This document shows, in pieces, positions 5,136 through 7,223 of a DNA stretch of 7,223 nt. Source of the stretch: Methanosphaera sp. rholeuAM6 (GTDB lineage Archaea > Methanobacteriota > Methanobacteria > Methanobacteriales > Methanobacteriaceae). The DNA lies in the NCBI GenBank assembly GCA_003266105.1, contig MVAA01000067.1:27402-34624 (forward strand), written 5' to 3'. Made by a program: the position numbers and the translations under genes. Numbering within the stretch: position 1 is the first letter of the stretch; each line of letters opens with the position of its first letter. The notes beneath the pieces were generated by a model that did not search any database, was not told where the DNA came from, and saw only the letters and a list, made by a program, of their open reading frames with translations.

Positions 5136-5822
5136 ATGAGCCTTCTAAAAAACATCATAACAATTATTATGATTGTTCTAATAATAATAACGGTCCCATA
5201 TTTGATCTATGAATGGCATTCTCATGAAACCATAGGTTCTAATGAAATGGGATACGTTACAAAGGACGTTTATAATCATTACAATTCGGAACAAACAATA
5301 ATATTAATTACTGGAATTCATCCTAGAGAAAAGTTAGCGATTAATCCGGAAATAGAATCTGCAAAAATGTTTGCCTTAACACGTAATGCACGCGTAATTA
5401 ATTATAATGTTACGGTTACCATGGATGCTGAGGATTATAAAAATAGTCGTTATAATGGCGAACATTTGGTTGCTGAATATATCTTGCCAGATATTTATAA
5501 ATCAGAAGGCGATGTTGTTATTATAAGTCATTCCCATATTGAAGGTTATGGTGAAGGTTTTTATGTGGCTACTCCCGCAATGGATGAAGCTTCTGTAAGA
5601 TTGGGTGAAGGTATTGAAAATAGTGGAATTGATTTCAGATACTTTAGAACTCCCGTTAATGAAACATTCAAAAGTTCATCAATTGAATTAGTATCCAAGC
5701 CCCTAGCTGATGCGGGTTATCCGACATTGGTATATGAGATTCCTGAGAACATTACCGAACAGGAATCAACGGATAGAACATATGAGTTAATGTCTAAAAC
5801 ATTTGATTTGTTAAATCAATAA
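5136..5822 (+). CDS. Membrane-anchored putative zinc peptidase, M14 (carboxypeptidase)-like
   Basis: A 228-residue protein with one N-terminal membrane helix at about 5-24, whose catalytic domain is probably outside the cell. The M14 metallopeptidase signature is recognisable. Gly-Ile-His62-Pro-Arg-Glu65 matches the HxxE zinc motif of carboxypeptidase A (GIHSRE). His132 in IISHSH matches the third zinc ligand in the SIHS motif. Glu201 in LVYEIPEN matches the catalytic Glu of the FEL motif. Arg105 in KNSRYNGE may be the substrate-binding Arg. The domain is shorter than classical carboxypeptidases, so it could instead be a compact amidase or deacylase of the same fold (the AstE/aspartoacylase group has the same ligands). 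Three N-glycosylation sequons fit an external location. It is a paralogue of the protein encoded at 1412-2242. The substrate is unknown; a cell-wall peptide such as that of pseudomurein is only a guess. Confidence 0.72.
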   Translation: MSLLKNIITIIMIVLIIITVPYLIYEWHSHETIGSNEMGYVTKDVYNHYNSEQTIILITGIHPREKLAINPEIESAKMFALTRNARVINYNVTVTMDAEDYKNSRYNGEHLVAEYILPDIYKSEGDVVIISHSHIEGYGEGFYVATPAMDEASVRLGEGIENSGIDFRYFRTPVNETFKSSSIELVSKPLADAGYPTLVYEIPENITEQESTDRTYELMSKTFDLLNQ

Positions 5823-5828
5823 ACTCTA

Positions 5829-5835
5829 TTTTTTT
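5829..5835 (+). terminator. Oligo-T tract between convergent genes
   Basis: Seven T begin 6 bases after the stop of the peptidase gene and can end its transcript. The last two T fall within the stop codon of the opposing gene. No T-rich tract serves the opposite direction here, so the leftward transcript may read into the antisense strand of the peptidase gene. Confidence 0.45.
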
Positions 5836-6337
5836 AATTGTGGATTGCTATGAATTCATCACGATATTTATCCAAACGTTCCATATAATTTTCCAGTTCT
5901 TTATCATATTCTTCAAGAACATGGTTTGGTGCTTCCAGTTCTATTGAACAACCATCAAAGAGCAATAGTTTTACTTCCAATAAGGTGAAGAAATCTGAGA
6001 ATAATGTTATTGCCAAATTCAAGTATTTTTCTGATTCGTAGATTGGATCCAATAATAAACATTCTATCATTTCTTTAATTTCAACAAAGAATGGAAATTC
6101 CTGTGTTATAATATCGTTTGCATATAAATTATCTGATACCTTATCTAATGAATCCAAAATTAGATTGATTACTTCCATTGCAACTACTGTTGATAATCCT
6201 TTTTGGCATTCGGTATCCATAATCCAGTATGAAGCTGATGTAACATCCTTCAAAGATTCCAATAAGCTTATAATAAGCTTTTTATATTCGTTTATATCTC
6301 CAAAGAATAATTCGTTGAAATCCAAAACCTTTTCCAT
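5834..6337 (-). CDS. Hypothetical helical protein, 167 residues
   Basis: I do not recognise this protein. It is acidic, rich in Leu, Ile, Glu and Asp, and looks almost wholly alpha-helical and soluble. No signal peptide, convincing membrane helix or catalytic motif is seen. Three Cys (44, 93, 130) are scattered and make no metal motif. Residues 142-163 (LEEYDKELENYMERLDKYRD region) are probably a charged amphipathic or coiled-coil helix. The pattern suggests a helical-bundle protein, perhaps a partner protein, but this is inference. A weak ribosome binding site (GAGTG) precedes the ATG, and a TATA-like TAAATATAA at 6361-6369 would give a very short leader. It is convergent with the peptidase gene (11-base gap) and lies downstream of the thermosome gene in the same direction. 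A hairpin-oligo-T terminator separates it from the thermosome gene. Confidence 0.75.
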   Translation of the reverse strand: MEKVLDFNELFFGDINEYKKLIISLLESLKDVTSASYWIMDTECQKGLSTVVAMEVINLILDSLDKVSDNLYANDIITQEFPFFVEIKEMIECLLLDPIYESEKYLNLAITLFSDFFTLLEVKLLLFDGCSIELEAPNHVLEEYDKELENYMERLDKYRDEFIAIHN

Positions 6338-6403
6338 AAAAACACTCTACTGATTTGACATTATATTTACTATCTTTGTTTAAAAAGAAATTAATAATTT
6401 TTG

Positions 6404-6456
6404 AAAATAAAATAAAATAAAAAAAGAATGGTTATCCATGAAAAAATATCATGGAT
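6404..6456 (-). terminator. Hairpin plus T-rich terminator of the thermosome gene
   Basis: On the minus strand, 8-bp arms (6449-6456 and 6434-6441, ATCCATGA/TCATGGAT) enclose a 7-base loop. A long T-rich tract follows, including seven T at 6419-6425. It lies about 80 bases after the thermosome stop. Confidence 0.7.
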
Positions 6457-6521
6457 TTTCCCTAATTAATACTTTAGACTAAATTCTAATAGTTTAATTT
6501 TTCAGGTAATTTAACTTCTAA

Positions 6522-6539
6522 TAAGATTGGTTAATCTTA
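6522..6539 (-). other. Inverted repeat overlapping the thermosome stop codon
   Basis: TAAGATT-ggtt-AATCTTA has perfect 7-bp arms, and the right arm includes the stop codon. No T tract follows it, so it is not an obvious terminator. It may be a 3'-end mRNA stabiliser or chance in AT-rich DNA. Confidence 0.4.
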
Positions 6540-7223
6540 CATTCCAGGCATTCCGCCCATTCCATCCATACCTTGAGCTGCTGCTACGTCCCCTTGACTG
6601 GATGAAGCGATTACATCATCAATTCTTAAAATCATTTCAGCTGCTTCTGCTGCAGATTGAATTGCCTGTTTTTTAACTCTTTGTGGTTCGATTACTCCAG
6701 CTTCTTTCATGTCAGCTACTCCACCTTCAAATACGTTCAATCCCATGTATATTGAATCTTCGTGAGCTGCTCTTAAATCTACTAATGAGTCTATGCTGTC
6801 AAGACCTGCATTTTCTGCGAGTGTTCTTGGGACTACTTCTAATGCTTCTGCAAATGCCATTACTGCTAATTGTTCTCTTCCACTGATTGTTTCAGCATAA
6901 TCTTTTAATCCTTTTGCGATTGCAATTTCAGGTGCTCCTCCACCAACTACTACTTTACCGTCTTCGACTGTTGAAGATACTACTCCTATTGCATCTTCTA
7001 CTGCTCTTTCGATTTCATCTACTACGTGACTGGTTGAACCTCTTAATAATAAGGTTACTGCTTTAGGATCTTTACATTCTTTTACAAAGATCATGTCGTC
7101 ACCGGATACTTTTTCTTCTGTTACTAATCCTGCATCTCCTAAGTCATCTGATGTTAGATCTTGGATGTTTGTAACGATTTTTGCACCGGTTGCTTTTGCT
7201 AATTTTTCCATGTCTGATTTTTT
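6537..7223 (-). CDS. ths: Thermosome subunit (group II chaperonin), C-terminal part
   Basis: The frame is open to the right edge and shows the last 228 residues of an archaeal chaperonin of about 540 residues. The subunits form a double-ring ATP-driven folding chamber in the cytosol. The visible part covers the end of the apical domain (KKSDMEKLAKATGAKIV), the intermediate domain and the second half of the equatorial domain. Family landmarks are LLLRGSTSHVVDEIERAVEDA, VVGGGAPEIAIA, SGREQLAVMAFAEALEVVPRTLAENAGLD and MILRIDDVIAS. The protein ends in the Gly-Met tail GMDGMGGMPGM typical of archaeal thermosomes. The real start lies outside the window; the Met at 7211 is internal. No frameshift or missing motif is seen. 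Which paralogue (alpha or beta) it is cannot be told from this part. Confidence 0.97.
   Translation of the reverse strand, partial: KKSDMEKLAKATGAKIVTNIQDLTSDDLGDAGLVTEEKVSGDDMIFVKECKDPKAVTLLLRGSTSHVVDEIERAVEDAIGVVSSTVEDGKVVVGGGAPEIAIAKGLKDYAETISGREQLAVMAFAEALEVVPRTLAENAGLDSIDSLVDLRAAHEDSIYMGLNVFEGGVADMKEAGVIEPQRVKKQAIQSAAEAAEMILRIDDVIASSSQGDVAAAQGMDGMGGMPGM

Noticed and set aside
6165..6353. Plus-strand open frame of 62 codons over the hypothetical gene
   Set aside because: Antisense to an intact 167-codon frame and lacks supporting signals.
6683..6886. Plus-strand Leu-rich open frame within the thermosome gene
   Set aside because: Antisense shadow of strongly conserved chaperonin sequence.

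Overview
The window looks like a piece of an archaeal chromosome, most likely a mesophilic methanogen of the order Methanobacteriales (a Methanobrevibacter- or Methanosphaera-like organism). This is inferred from an archaeal HMG-CoA synthase next to an archaeal thiolase, a group II chaperonin (thermosome) ending in a Gly-Met tail, ribosome binding sites of the GGTGA/GGAGGT type, archaeal TATA boxes, oligo-T terminators, and very AT-rich spacers. No mobile element, CRISPR array, tRNA or rRNA was seen.

Layout. (1) Positions 1-1344, minus strand: a metal-resistance unit. An ArsR/SmtB repressor gene is followed 17 bases later by a heavy-metal P1B-type ATPase that runs off the left edge. The ATPase has an unusual N-terminus of about 150 residues built from duplicated Cys boxes around a block of 19 His in 27 residues. 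A near-perfect 22-bp palindrome overlaps the TATA box of the repressor gene and is the likely operator. (2) 1362-2285, minus strand: a membrane-anchored, Asn/Ser/Thr-rich exported protein with its own promoter and terminator. (3) 2243-2807: an AT-rich divergent spacer of about 560 bases. (4) 2808-5033, plus strand: HMG-CoA synthase and acetoacetyl-CoA thiolase, the first two steps of the mevalonate route to archaeal lipids. The DUF35 gene that commonly accompanies this pair is not next to them. (5) 5136-5822, plus strand: a membrane-anchored protein with the zinc-peptidase signature of family M14. (6) 5834-6337, minus strand: an unrecognised helical protein, convergent with the previous gene. 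(7) 6537 to the right edge, minus strand: the C-terminal part of a thermosome subunit.

Two points stand out. The ATPase N-terminus appears to replace the usual HMA domain with a modular Cys/His metal-binding region. The two exported proteins flanking the mevalonate genes are paralogues of each other: one keeps the full M14-like HxxE...H...E set, while the other has lost the HxxE half but keeps the distal His and Glu. This suggests an active enzyme and a degenerate partner at the cell surface.
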